Part shown: piece by piece, positions 33,610 to 41,929 of the stretch
How the letters are laid out: every line of letters starts with the position of its first letter
How positions within the stretch are numbered: position 1 is the first letter of the stretch
DNA from: Clostridium transplantifaecale
GTDB lineage: Bacteria; Bacillota; Clostridia; Lachnospirales; Lachnospiraceae
Reading direction: 5' to 3'
Length of the DNA: 64,000 bases
Assembly (NCBI RefSeq): GCF_900626075.1
Contig: NZ_UYZY01000004.1
Coordinates: 434,001-498,000, forward strand
Translations under genes and position numbers: made by a program
The notes under the pieces: model-generated
Told to the model about the DNA's origin: nothing
What the model saw: only the letters and a program-made list of their open reading frames with translations
Database searches by the model: none

Positions 33610-34977
33610 TTACTGGATGATTCCTGAACTGTCAACTGTCCAGACTGTTTCATTTGTATCTTTGATATCTTTGAAGCCTTTTCCTAACTCCGGTTTTGCA
33701 GAGGAAGTGGAAGTAGAGGATGCTTTCTGGATGTTGCCGCTTGTGTTAACCAGGTAGCGTTTTTCACCAACCGTCACCGGCTCGTAGCGGAGTTCCGGAT
33801 CGGCTTTCTGGAGAAGTCCGTTTAAATAAACCTGATTATCACGTTCTCCGTGGTATCCCTGTCCTTTCAGAGAACCTTTTGCATGGAAGTACCATGTCTG
33901 GTTTTCTTCGAGGTCTTCATCGTAAATCGTCTGTTTTCCTGTCTGCATTTCACCTTTTTCGTTAAAATAGTATGTTACTTCTTTTCCTGAACCATCGGTC
34001 AGAACCTGAATGCCTGTCTGCATTTCACCTTTTTCGTTGAAAGCGTACTTGTTGGAGTTGATAGTAAAAAGTTCAAGTCCTTTTTCAGCGTGGAAAGCTT
34101 CGCCGTTTTTAAAGTAGAAGGTAAATTCGTTATCGCTCTCGTTGATTCCGGGAGCCCCTTCAATTGTGTACCAGCCGGTTGCTCTTTTTCCGTCGCTCGC
34201 TTCATCGTAGTAGCGGAAATCTTTTAAGGAAAGAGCAGGGGTTGCTTCGCTTTCTGTAGCGGCAGCCGCAGAGGAGATAAATCCGGCTTCGGTTACGTTA
34301 ACCCAGCCTGTCTGCATTTTGCCGTCAATGAATGTATAGTAGTTACCGTTTATTTTTCTATCCATCTGGTCTGTAATCATTTTTCCGTTTTCGTCAAAAT
34401 AGCACCAGATGCCTTCATCGTCTGTATCGTGAGTCATTTCTTCTAAAAGCACCCAGCCTGTCTTTCTGGCTCCGTCGCTTTCATTTCCAAGATAGTAGGT
34501 AGCTCCGTCAATTTCTACAAGCCCGGTCAGCATCTGGCCGTCCTCGTCGAAGTAGTATGTCTTGCCGCTTATGGTCATCCATTTGGAAGTGACGATTTTA
34601 CCGTCCTTGCCAAAATAGTGCCAGTTCGCTCCGCCTGGGGCGTCGGGACTGTCGTATTCTTCGTCATTGTCCACGGATACCCACTGGTTTTTCACCATGC
34701 GGCCTGTGGAGTTAACATAATACTCGTCGATTCTCTGGCTTACGGCAAGGTCGCCGTTCTCATCCAGGTAGAACCAGTCACTGTCTTTCTTCTTCCAGGT
34801 GTTTGTCTCTTTGTAGCCGTCTTCATCATAGAAGAACCAGCTGCCGTCTTCTTCTACCCAACCCTTAGATGCTGCATAAGATGTGTGGATACCTGTGTAA
34901 TTTGTTGCCATTGGTGCAGCCGCAGCCATGATTGCCGCAGCGGATAATACAGCCATTAATTTTGTTTGCTTGCGCAT
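33610..34977 (-). CDS. Secreted cell-wall-binding repeat protein (paralogue 3)
   Basis: A signal peptide starts MRKQTKLMAVLSAAA, as in the two paralogues at 21342 and 23120, and is followed by choline-binding-type repeats across the full 455 residues (GSWFFYDEDGYKETNTWKKK, KTYYFDEDGQMLTGLVEI). The inserts are shorter and less acidic than in the other two. It has no enzyme domain. GGAGAG precedes the ATG. Its upstream region has TATAAT (35042-35047, minus strand) and then GTAATGCAA, the same leader word as in the paralogues. It lies inside the polysaccharide locus, pointing to a role at the same surface polymer. Confidence 0.85.
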   Translation of the reverse strand: MRKQTKLMAVLSAAAIMAAAAPMATNYTGIHTSYAASKGWVEEDGSWFFYDEDGYKETNTWKKKDSDWFYLDENGDLAVSQRIDEYYVNSTGRMVKNQWVSVDNDEEYDSPDAPGGANWHYFGKDGKIVTSKWMTISGKTYYFDEDGQMLTGLVEIDGATYYLGNESDGARKTGWVLLEEMTHDTDDEGIWCYFDENGKMITDQMDRKINGNYYTFIDGKMQTGWVNVTEAGFISSAAAATESEATPALSLKDFRYYDEASDGKRATGWYTIEGAPGINESDNEFTFYFKNGEAFHAEKGLELFTINSNKYAFNEKGEMQTGIQVLTDGSGKEVTYYFNEKGEMQTGKQTIYDEDLEENQTWYFHAKGSLKGQGYHGERDNQVYLNGLLQKADPELRYEPVTVGEKRYLVNTSGNIQKASSTSTSSAKPELGKGFKDIKDTNETVWTVDSSGIIQ

Positions 34978-35139
34978 TTTTTAATCTCTCCTTTTTCGTT
35001 AAATGTCTCTGGCCGAAAATCCATCGTTGCATTACGTTGTGATTATAGCCTATCAGGAGAGGGAAAAGATAGTGCAGGTTGCTGGTAAGGATGGAAGGAA
35101 ATAGGACTTAAGGAAGTGGGGAGGAGAATGGGAGAGATT

Positions 35140-35261
35140 TACGCCTGTGCGCAGCCTGACGCCGCTCATCAAACAGGGCAGCCGAAGCCCCCGCAGTGTG
35201 CAGGGGTTAGGGCATTACGGTACACGGTGTGAACAGTAACGTCAGGGCTGCCTTTGGCAGA
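35140..35261. other. Gap with inverted repeat, downstream of the aldolase gene
   Basis: CAGCCTGACG near 35153 and CGTCAGGGCTG near 35241 are inverted repeats that could end transcription of the aldolase operon, but no T-run is evident. Between them GTGTGAACAGTAAC matches the terminal repeat of the 57091-57244 element. Confidence 0.45.
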
Positions 35262-36869
35262 TTAACGCTGATACAGCGAATCTGTAATAAATTCGACATC
35301 CAGGGTTCCGGATAGACGGTTCAAGGTGTCTTTGACATACTGGTTAATACTCTGTGATTTTTCCCGGGCAATCTGGTAATCCATATCTGCGTTAAAATAG
35401 TTGTCACCGTGATAGCTGTATCCGTCGAAACCGGCACACGCAGCATGGCGTACGCCTGTTTTAATGAGCACATTTAAAAGCATGACAAATGAATTATCAA
35501 TAATTTCGGCGTCCAGATCGATCAGGGAGCTGTAGTTTAAGGTGTAATCGAAGCGCTCCTTCACATTGGTGACATTGGATGTCGCAATGACCCTGACTGC
35601 ATTTTCCGGTGAATCGGAAAGCTCCAGCAGACGGCTGCCGAGCTGGACATAGCGTCTGGAGTTGCTCAAAAATGCATAGTCGATGGAAATGCCGTCTGGA
35701 ATATAGTTCACGGAAATAATGACAGGTTTTGTTTTTTCAATATAAGAAAGCACCTTTTCTTTCTGAAGTTCCATATTTTTGCCGGGACCCAGGAGAAGGA
35801 TGGGTTTGCCCGCCAGGCATTGGGCCAATTTCTTTATGTCGGCCTCGTCGTTGCAATCTGTGCTCTGGTAGGTGCGGTACAACTGCTCGATATAGTCTTT
35901 ATCATAGAGCAGTTTTTTCTCAGGTTCGATGCTGTCCAGGATCCCGTTCAGGGCTTTTAAGGACAGGGTCTGTTTGTCCATCAGGAATTTTACGTAGCTT
36001 GGATGACAGTTGTTGGAGGCGGCGATATAGAAGAAAAGATTATATCCCCATGGGGTTTTCCTGAAAAACGGCATGATATTGATATCAATGGCCTCCAGCA
36101 TCTGGGCAGTATTGTAATTCTTTCCAAAGCAGGTGTTCATGTACATGGAGATCAGTTCCAGCGGAAGGTTACCCGCGCTTTTGCCCATCCCGTATAAGGA
36201 GGCATCGACCAGAACCATGCGGTCGGCAGGTTCACGGAGGATATCAATGCTGTTGGAATAGGCTAACTGGAAATTGTTATGTGAGTGATAGCCGATTCCG
36301 ATTTCCTTTTTCAGATTATGGTTTAAAAGTTCAAAATAGTGCAGCAGGTTCTCCTGGTGCAGCAGGCCGTAAGTGTCTACAATGGAAAGGGCATAGGGTT
36401 CCAGCTCATTTACCAGATCGATCAGATCGAGCATTTCCCGGTCGGAATAGCTGGTGATGGAGACGGCCTGTACAAATACGTCATACCCCAGCTCTTTAAC
36501 CTGACGGCAGTAGTCGATTGCCTCTTTCATCACATGCTTTTTAAAGATCACCCGGATTCCGTCGATAAAAGTCTCCTCACGGCGGGAAATGTTTGAGATG
36601 CCGCAGGTTCCATAGTCTATCATGGCGACGATCATCGCATCGCCCTTACTGAGCTTTCCGAAAATTTTGTCTGCACTTTTCGTGTCGGGCATGATCGTCC
36701 TGTTTATGTCAAAGGGACGGCGGTCATCCAGAAAACCAATTTCCAGCGTATCCACACCCGAGCTGATAAGGCGTTCAAATATATTGACAATGTTAGCGTG
36801 TCCGAAATTCCAGTCGTTGACAAATCCGCCGTCGCGCAGCGTACAGTCGAGTAATTTTACTTCTTTCAT
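35262..36869 (-). CDS. HMGL-like aldolase fused to a DUF115/MptE-like domain
   Basis: Residues about 1-290 form a pyruvate-carboxyltransferase/HMGL TIM barrel: LLDCTLRDGGFVNDWNFG (metal Asp), EIGFLDDR, SIVDTYGLLH, GYHSHNNFQLAYSNS (metal His pair) and DASLYGMGKSAGN. This resembles 4-hydroxy-2-oxovalerate aldolases. Residues about 350-520 resemble DUF115/MptE-type domains (ILLLGPGKNM, SVNYIPDGISIDYAFLSN, AGFDGYSYHG). It is the last gene of an operon with a KdsB-like cytidylyltransferase and a HAD phosphatase, so it may build a keto-acid sugar skeleton that is then dephosphorylated and CMP-activated. The substrate is unknown. GGGAGAAACACTT precedes the ATG. Confidence 0.82.
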   Translation of the reverse strand: MKEVKLLDCTLRDGGFVNDWNFGHANIVNIFERLISSGVDTLEIGFLDDRRPFDINRTIMPDTKSADKIFGKLSKGDAMIVAMIDYGTCGISNISRREETFIDGIRVIFKKHVMKEAIDYCRQVKELGYDVFVQAVSITSYSDREMLDLIDLVNELEPYALSIVDTYGLLHQENLLHYFELLNHNLKKEIGIGYHSHNNFQLAYSNSIDILREPADRMVLVDASLYGMGKSAGNLPLELISMYMNTCFGKNYNTAQMLEAIDINIMPFFRKTPWGYNLFFYIAASNNCHPSYVKFLMDKQTLSLKALNGILDSIEPEKKLLYDKDYIEQLYRTYQSTDCNDEADIKKLAQCLAGKPILLLGPGKNMELQKEKVLSYIEKTKPVIISVNYIPDGISIDYAFLSNSRRYVQLGSRLLELSDSPENAVRVIATSNVTNVKERFDYTLNYSSLIDLDAEIIDNSFVMLLNVLIKTGVRHAACAGFDGYSYHGDNYFNADMDYQIAREKSQSINQYVKDTLNRLSGTLDVEFITDSLYQR

Positions 36870-36883
36870 AAGTGTTTCTCCCT

Positions 36884-37597
36884 TCAGGTTTCCGGCTCTA
36901 AGCCCAGAAACAATCCAATGTCTGCCGGTTTACCGGCTATATAAACGGGGTCAAACTCTTTCCAGCCGTCCGGTGTGGAGGGGCCGAAGCCATAGGTTAC
37001 CCCAATCAGATCGGTTCCCGCCTTTCTGGCGCCATTGCCGTCGGAAGCGGTGTCTCCGATCAGAACGGCCTCACCGGGCGACAGGTTCAGTCCGTCCAGA
37101 CATTTATTCAGCACATCGGTTTTTTGCATTTTGCTGGCAAAATCGCTGCCGCAGATGCAGTCGCAGTAGTCGCTGATGTGGTAATGCTCAAGAAGAGTGA
37201 CTGCGTAATCCTCCCGTTTCAGCGTGGCAACGCCGATGAGATACCCCTCTTTTTTCAAATCCTCCAGAAGCTTCATCAGGCCCTCGTAGGGAGAGGCCTT
37301 CAGAAGATCGTGGTCTTTATAACGGTCCCGGAAAATTTCGGTTGCCCGGACCGCTTCCTCCTCATCGATATCATATACCTGCATAAGAGAGTGTTTGATC
37401 GGCGGACCGATAAAGGTCTGCATCACATCCTCATCCGGTGTTTCATATCCCATCATCCTGGTGGTGTAGCGGACACTTTCCAGAACGCCTTCTGCGGTAT
37501 CGAGCAGAGTGCCGTCCAAATCGAAAATGATGCCGCGGTATCGGCGGTTACTTTTAGGTTTCCGGTTTTCCGGAATCTTCTTTTGATTAACTGGCAT
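36884..37597 (-). CDS. HAD-superfamily phosphatase (phosphoglycolate phosphatase-like)
   Basis: All HAD motifs are present: FDLDGTLLDTAEG (nucleophile and acid Asp), a Thr in VATLKRED, a downstream Lys, and GDTASDGNGARKAG. The helical cap between the first two motifs makes it a subclass I enzyme of 237 residues. ATG 37597 has AGGAG about 10 bases upstream; TTG 37621 is less likely. It lies 14 bases before the aldolase gene and 27 bases after the cytidylyltransferase, so it probably removes a phosphate from the sugar-acid intermediate of this operon. General housekeeping use cannot be ruled out. Confidence 0.85.
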   Translation of the reverse strand: MPVNQKKIPENRKPKSNRRYRGIIFDLDGTLLDTAEGVLESVRYTTRMMGYETPDEDVMQTFIGPPIKHSLMQVYDIDEEEAVRATEIFRDRYKDHDLLKASPYEGLMKLLEDLKKEGYLIGVATLKREDYAVTLLEHYHISDYCDCICGSDFASKMQKTDVLNKCLDGLNLSPGEAVLIGDTASDGNGARKAGTDLIGVTYGFGPSTPDGWKEFDPVYIAGKPADIGLFLGLEPET

Positions 37598-37624
37598 TTG
37601 TGTGAGACTCCTTTTTATCAATAA

Positions 37625-38386
37625 CTACAATGAATGATTCTCCCTGGCCGCGAACTGTTCCCTGACCCTCTCCAAATCCTTTGGAGTGTCGACGGAAAGC
37701 GTGGAACCGGGGATTTCTGCAAATAAAACGGTTTTACCATGTTCCATGAAACGCAGCAAATCAAACTCCTCTATCTGTTCCAGCCGGCCTTTGGGGGTAG
37801 AATCAAAAAAGTTCAGGGCCTTCTTGGTATAAACGCCGATACTGACGAATTTCTTATACTGATAATCGAGGCTGCCTTTCGGATAGGGGATGGGGCTGCG
37901 GGAGGCGTAGAGGCCTTTTCCGCTGCCGCTGCATACGATTTTTATGTTGGCGCAGTCAAATACTTCCGGAGCTGAGGAAATGGCAGCCATGGCATTTACG
38001 ACAAAGGGCCGGTCCTCCGCATCCGGGTTTGTCATGGCCGTCACCGCTTTTTTTGTCACAAGTTTGATATCTTCCGGAGTGAGCAGCGGTTCGTCGGCTC
38101 CTACCATAACATAAAGATCGGCATCCACCTGTCCCGCGGCTTCACAGATACGCGAGGTGGGATTCTGGTGGCCGGTACCGGTCGTCAGGCAGGGAATCTG
38201 ATATGTTCCGCAGGCTTCACGGATTGTCTCGTGGCCGGATGCAACGTAGACGGCGTCGAACATACCGCTCGAAACTGCCACATGGTAAACATGCCAGAAC
38301 AGGGGCCTGTCTCCTAGCAGGGCAAGAACTTTACCCGGAAAGCGTGTGGAGTCAAGCCTTGCAGGTATCATCCCGACAATTCTCAT
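37625..38386 (-). CDS. KdsB-like cytidylyltransferase (CMP-sugar-acid synthetase)
   Basis: The N-terminal nucleotide-binding motif IPARLDSTRFPGKVL, the QNPTSRICEA region, and the C-terminal SVDTPKDLERV fit the 3-deoxy-manno-octulosonate cytidylyltransferase/acylneuraminate cytidylyltransferase superfamily, which makes CMP-activated sugar acids. Kdo itself is not expected in a Gram-positive, so the substrate is probably another ulosonic acid or related acid. ATG 38386 has AAGGAGG seven bases upstream. It is the first gene of a three-gene minus-strand operon with the HAD phosphatase and the HMGL-like aldolase. Confidence 0.87.
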   Translation of the reverse strand: MRIVGMIPARLDSTRFPGKVLALLGDRPLFWHVYHVAVSSGMFDAVYVASGHETIREACGTYQIPCLTTGTGHQNPTSRICEAAGQVDADLYVMVGADEPLLTPEDIKLVTKKAVTAMTNPDAEDRPFVVNAMAAISSAPEVFDCANIKIVCSGSGKGLYASRSPIPYPKGSLDYQYKKFVSIGVYTKKALNFFDSTPKGRLEQIEEFDLLRFMEHGKTVLFAEIPGSTLSVDTPKDLERVREQFAARENHSL

Positions 38387-38491
38387 AGTACTGCCTCCTT
38401 CCGACGGCGGAGCCGTCAAGCATATAAGCAATTATAGAAAAATTCGGAGGAAAAGACAATAGGGAAATGGATGTGAAAAATGAGGATGGGT

Positions 38492-38750
38492 GGGAATGGG
38501 GTGGTTAGTGGGAGGAGGTTGGTTTTGAGTCCCGGCCGCAGCCTGTCCGGGGCGGAATACGGGCAGAAAAAGTTCCTGCGGGAATCGCTTGCGCTCTATG
38601 GAATTCCTAGCGGACACTAACCTCGTGAGAAACCTCGGTAAGTGCCGAGGAACTCCAACGTTCCCGCAGGAATCTTTTTCTCCCTCCTTCCGCCCCGGAC
38701 AGGCTACGGCCGGGACTCAAAACGCGAAGGTTATTGTCCACCCCATTCCG
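38492..38750. repeat. Long palindromic intergenic element, copy 1
   Basis: Outer arms GGGAATGGGGTGG (38492) and CCACCCCATTCCG (38738-38750) enclose a near-perfect palindrome at 38523-38722 whose arms TTTTGAGTCCCGGCCG...GTCCGGGGCGGAA and GAAAAAG..TCCTGCGGGAA pair over about 60 bases. The centre holds CACTAACCTCG and CCTCGGTAAGTGCCGAGG. The core is shared with 54826-55111 (opposite orientation) and, less closely, 54259-54570. No protein is encoded. Confidence 0.85.
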
Positions 38751-38903
38751 GATCCTGGCGGGGGCCTCTTTTTTCTTGGGGGGAGGGGAGAAAGATAAAA
38801 AGATAAGGAAAAAGAGTGAGAAATGAAATGGCGGGAGAAAGGAGGAAGAGGGGGCGTACCAACTCATTTTATGTCGGGAGCGTGATGGATAATAGGGGGG
38901 AGG

Positions 38904-39050
38904 ATGGAAAATATGTGGAGATACGGTATTGGTAAAAGCGATATATGGATATATTGTTTTGGAGATGGTAAAATAGGGATATTGAAGGCGCCGGGACGTT
39001 TGGATGAAGGATTGACTAAAGGTGATTTTATAGTTATTGTCCCCGGGTAG
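38904..39050 (+). CDS. Possible 48-residue small protein
   Basis: A short frame from ATG 38904 or ATG 38913 to TAG 39048 follows GGGGGGAGG. The product is rich in Gly, Ile and aromatic residues and has no recognised family. It lies in a repeat-rich gap, so chance is a real possibility. Confidence 0.2.
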   Translation: MENMWRYGIGKSDIWIYCFGDGKIGILKAPGRLDEGLTKGDFIVIVPG

Positions 39051-39052
39051 TG

Positions 39053-39106
39053 CATTGCGAGGTGTTTTGACCGTTTCTGTGCATCTCTGTGCATCACGAA
39101 ATGCAA
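39053..39106. repeat. Dispersed repeat, GCGAGGTGTTTT family, partial copy
   Basis: TTGCGAGGTGTTTT is followed by TTTCTGTGCATC and CATCACGAAATGC, blocks shared with 57091-57244 and 4699-4833. It lies just before the P-loop kinase gene. Confidence 0.6.
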
Positions 39107-39133
39107 CAATTTATATGATCAGGAGGGAAGATT

Positions 39134-39646
39134 ATGGTTGTTTTGATTGCGGGAGCATCGCATACGGGGAAGACGTTTTTGGCTCAGAGGTTGTTGGAAA
39201 GGTATGGCTATCCGTATTTGTCGATTGATTTGCTGAAGATGGGATTGATCAGGAGCGGGAGGACTGAGTTGACGCCGGAGGAGGATGGGGAACTTGTGAC
39301 GTATCTTTGGCCTGTTGTCAGGGAGATGGTTAAGACGGCGGTGGAAAATCATCAGAATTTGATAGTGGAAGGTGTGTATATTCCCTTTTCATGGAAAGAG
39401 GATTTTGAAGAGGATTATTTAAAGGAGATCCGGTTTTTCTGTCTGGTAATGTCACGGAGATATATTGAGAATCATTTCTCTGAGATTGCCGGTTATGCTA
39501 ATGTCATTGAAAGAAGACTGGATGACTCTTACTGCAGCCGCGATTTGTTAATCAGGGATAATGCATATAATATGGAGATGTGTGCGAAGTATGGATGTGA
39601 TTCTGTTTTAATCGATGATAAATATGAGGTGGAGATTGAGCTGTAG
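39134..39646 (+). CDS. P-loop kinase-like ATPase (AAA/2-phosphoglycerate kinase type)
   Basis: The 170-residue protein opens with the Walker A loop GASHTGKTFLAQRL, then YLSIDLLKMG and NLIVEGVYIPF, the pattern of small nucleoside/shikimate-type kinases. Later SRDLLIRDNAYNMEMC resembles a lid and base-binding part. It probably phosphorylates a small molecule, but the substrate is unknown. It stands alone between repeat-filled gaps and AGGAGGG precedes the ATG closely. Confidence 0.75.
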   Translation: MVVLIAGASHTGKTFLAQRLLERYGYPYLSIDLLKMGLIRSGRTELTPEEDGELVTYLWPVVREMVKTAVENHQNLIVEGVYIPFSWKEDFEEDYLKEIRFFCLVMSRRYIENHFSEIAGYANVIERRLDDSYCSRDLLIRDNAYNMEMCAKYGCDSVLIDDKYEVEIEL

Positions 39647-39758
39647 TATCCGGCAGATTGTGAGGGGGATGGAGGAAACTTCCGGTTATCGGCCCCTCCG
39701 ATCCCTTTAAAACCTTAAGAAGTAAGAAAATCTTATATATGCAGACTGAAAAGAGTGT

Positions 39759-39900
39759 GGTATAATGTCGGCGTAGCAGACGTTATACTGCGCATGCCGG
39801 GTTCTGCGTCCACCGCAGAAGACCGGGCGCTAAGATCCGTCGGAGACTCATATTCAGGAAGTGAATATGACATAATGTCGGCGTAGCAGGCGTTATAGTA
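39759..39900 (+). repeat. Leader with duplicated 26-base hairpin repeat before the TPP enzyme gene
   Basis: The word ATAATGTCGGCGTAGCAG plus RCGTTATA occurs at 39762-39787 and again at 39872-39897. Each copy can fold on itself (TATAATGTC with GACGTTATA). Between them are two further hairpins: CCGGGTTCTGCG with CGCAGAAGACCGG, and CATATTC with GAATATG. The stem word GGTATAATGTC also occurs in the perfect hairpin at 18984. The rest of 39647-39960 holds nothing else recognisable. Confidence 0.7.
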
Positions 39901-39960
39901 TGAAAAAATAAACAATGGAAATTTATAAATAATAGAGTTTGAAGAGGAGAATAAATCACT

Positions 39961-41892
39961 ATGCAAAAGAAAGTTTCCAACTATATTGCGGAAAAACTTT
40001 TAGACGCAGGAATTACCGATGTTTTTCTGATTACAGGCGGAGGTGCGATGCACCTGGATGATGCCCTGGGGCATCAGGAAGGTCTTCACTGCATGTACAA
40101 TCACCATGAGCAGGCCTGTGCCATGGCGGCGGAGAGTTATGCGAGGATTAATAATAAGATCGCTGCTGTCTGCGTGACTACCGGGCCGGGGGGGATTAAC
40201 GCCATGACAGGAGTGGCAGGCGGTTATATGGATTCCATTCCGATGTTTGTGATTTCCGGGCAGGTCCGTTACGATACGACGGCCAGGAGCACCGGCCTTC
40301 ATCTGAGAGCCATGGGGGATCAGGAGTACGACATTACGAAATCCGTGGCGAATATGACGAAATACTGTGAGATGGTCATTGATCCGATGAGAATTCGTTT
40401 CTGTATGGAGAAGGCGCTGTATCTGGCATACAGCGGCCGTCCGGGGCCTGTATGGCTCGACATTCCGTTGAATGTGCAGGCGGCCGTCATTGAGACGGAC
40501 GATCTGATCGGTTTTGACGCAGAGGATTATAAGGCAGGCGGGACCGGCTGGAGCGCTCCATCGGCTTCTGAGATACCCGAGGATACAAAAGGGAAGGGAG
40601 AGTACCGGGAAACTCTTCCAGCGCCGGTGAGCCGTGATACGGCAAAGGCTATTATTGAGAAGATACGTTCTTCCAAACGCCCGGTAATCAATGCGGGCAA
40701 CGGAATCCGTATTGGAGCCGCCCATGATGTATTTATGCGCGTTGTGGAAAAACTGGGAATTCCGGTGGCCACGGGAGCAGACAGTATCGACTGCATCTAC
40801 GATGAACATCCGCTGTATGTGGGAAAAGGCGGCAATGTGGGCGATCGGGCCGGTAACTTTGCAATCCAGAACAGCGATCTGCTGCTTTCCCTGGGAAGCC
40901 GTCTGAGCTTCCGTCAGGTTGGATACCGCTTCGATACCTGGGCAAGGGCTGCCTATGTGATTGTTAACGACATCGATGCCGAAGAGCTGAAAAAACCGAC
41001 GTTCCATGTGGATATGCCGGTTCATGCCGATGTAAAAGATCTCCTCACCGTGATGGAAGAGGTGCTTGACGCGGAGGGAACGCCGGAGGGCGCCGCGCCA
41101 ATCGCAGAAGAATATAAAACGGCGCAGGAAGAATGGGTGAAAATCTGTCAGGGCTGGAAACGCGATTATCCGGTTGTATTGAAACGCCATCTTGAGGACG
41201 GCACGGAGACGGAGGCCAATGTATATGCCTTTGCACGCCTGATGAGCGAACGCCTGAACGAAGGACAGATTGTCGTAGTAGGCAACGGCTCTGCTAATGT
41301 GGTCTGCGGACACGGCAATATTATGAAAAAGGGGCAGCGCTTTATTTCCAACTCCGGAATTGCCTCTATGGGGTATGGCCTTCCGGCGGCGATTGGAGCC
41401 TGCGTTGCGGACCATGACCAGGATATTGTTCTTGTAACCGGAGACGGAAGCATCCAGATGAATATACAGGAGCTTCAGACCGTGATAGGAAACTATCTGC
41501 CGATTAAGATTTTTATTATCAATAACGGCGGTTACCATTCCATCCGCCAGACCCAGAAGAATTTCTTCGGGGAGCCGCTGGTCGGTATCGGCGTGGACAG
41601 CGGAGACCTGACATTCCCGAGCATGGAAAAACTGGCCTGGGCCTACGGCTTTCCGTATGTTGCAATCCACAATAACGCGGAAATCGGCGATAAGGTGGAA
41701 GAAACCCTGGCTTTGGACGGTCCAGTTATCTGCGAAGTGTTTGTGACGATGGAACAGAACTTTGAGCCAAAGTCGGCGGCGAAAAAACTTCCGGACGGAA
41801 CGCTCGTGTCACCGCCGCTCGAGGATTTATCTCCATTTCTTCCCGATGAGGAGATGGATCAGATTATGATGATACCGAGAATCAGAAACTGA
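39961..41892 (+). CDS. Thiamine-diphosphate-dependent enzyme, acetolactate synthase-like
   Basis: The three domains of the family are present: an N-terminal pyrimidine-binding domain with the catalytic Glu in YNHHEQACAMAAESYAR and TTGPGGINAMTGVAGGY; a central domain near residues 215-350; and a C-terminal diphosphate-binding domain with GDGSIQMNIQEL...IFIINNGG. At 643 residues it is longer than IlvB by an insert near 180-215. No IlvN or other branched-chain gene is nearby; the neighbours are epimerase and glycosyltransferase genes, so it probably acts on a sugar or keto-acid precursor of the polysaccharide. The exact reaction is unknown. Confidence 0.85.
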   Translation: MQKKVSNYIAEKLLDAGITDVFLITGGGAMHLDDALGHQEGLHCMYNHHEQACAMAAESYARINNKIAAVCVTTGPGGINAMTGVAGGYMDSIPMFVISGQVRYDTTARSTGLHLRAMGDQEYDITKSVANMTKYCEMVIDPMRIRFCMEKALYLAYSGRPGPVWLDIPLNVQAAVIETDDLIGFDAEDYKAGGTGWSAPSASEIPEDTKGKGEYRETLPAPVSRDTAKAIIEKIRSSKRPVINAGNGIRIGAAHDVFMRVVEKLGIPVATGADSIDCIYDEHPLYVGKGGNVGDRAGNFAIQNSDLLLSLGSRLSFRQVGYRFDTWARAAYVIVNDIDAEELKKPTFHVDMPVHADVKDLLTVMEEVLDAEGTPEGAAPIAEEYKTAQEEWVKICQGWKRDYPVVLKRHLEDGTETEANVYAFARLMSERLNEGQIVVVGNGSANVVCGHGNIMKKGQRFISNSGIASMGYGLPAAIGACVADHDQDIVLVTGDGSIQMNIQELQTVIGNYLPIKIFIINNGGYHSIRQTQKNFFGEPLVGIGVDSGDLTFPSMEKLAWAYGFPYVAIHNNAEIGDKVEETLALDGPVICEVFVTMEQNFEPKSAAKKLPDGTLVSPPLEDLSPFLPDEEMDQIMMIPRIRN

Positions 41893-41929
41893 TTTGAAAT
41901 AAAGGAAATCTGAAATAAAGGAAAAAAGA

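Noticed and set aside
38523..38722. Palindromic element as an ordinary terminator
   Set aside because: It is 200 bases long, lies well away from gene ends, lacks a T-run and shares a core with two other copies.
38863..39109. An 81-codon minus-strand frame before the kinase gene
   Set aside because: It crosses a dispersed repeat, has no ribosome site and no family resemblance.
40000..41670. A 556-codon minus-strand frame opposite the TPP enzyme
   Set aside because: It lies fully antisense to a gene with clear motifs and has no recognisable domains.
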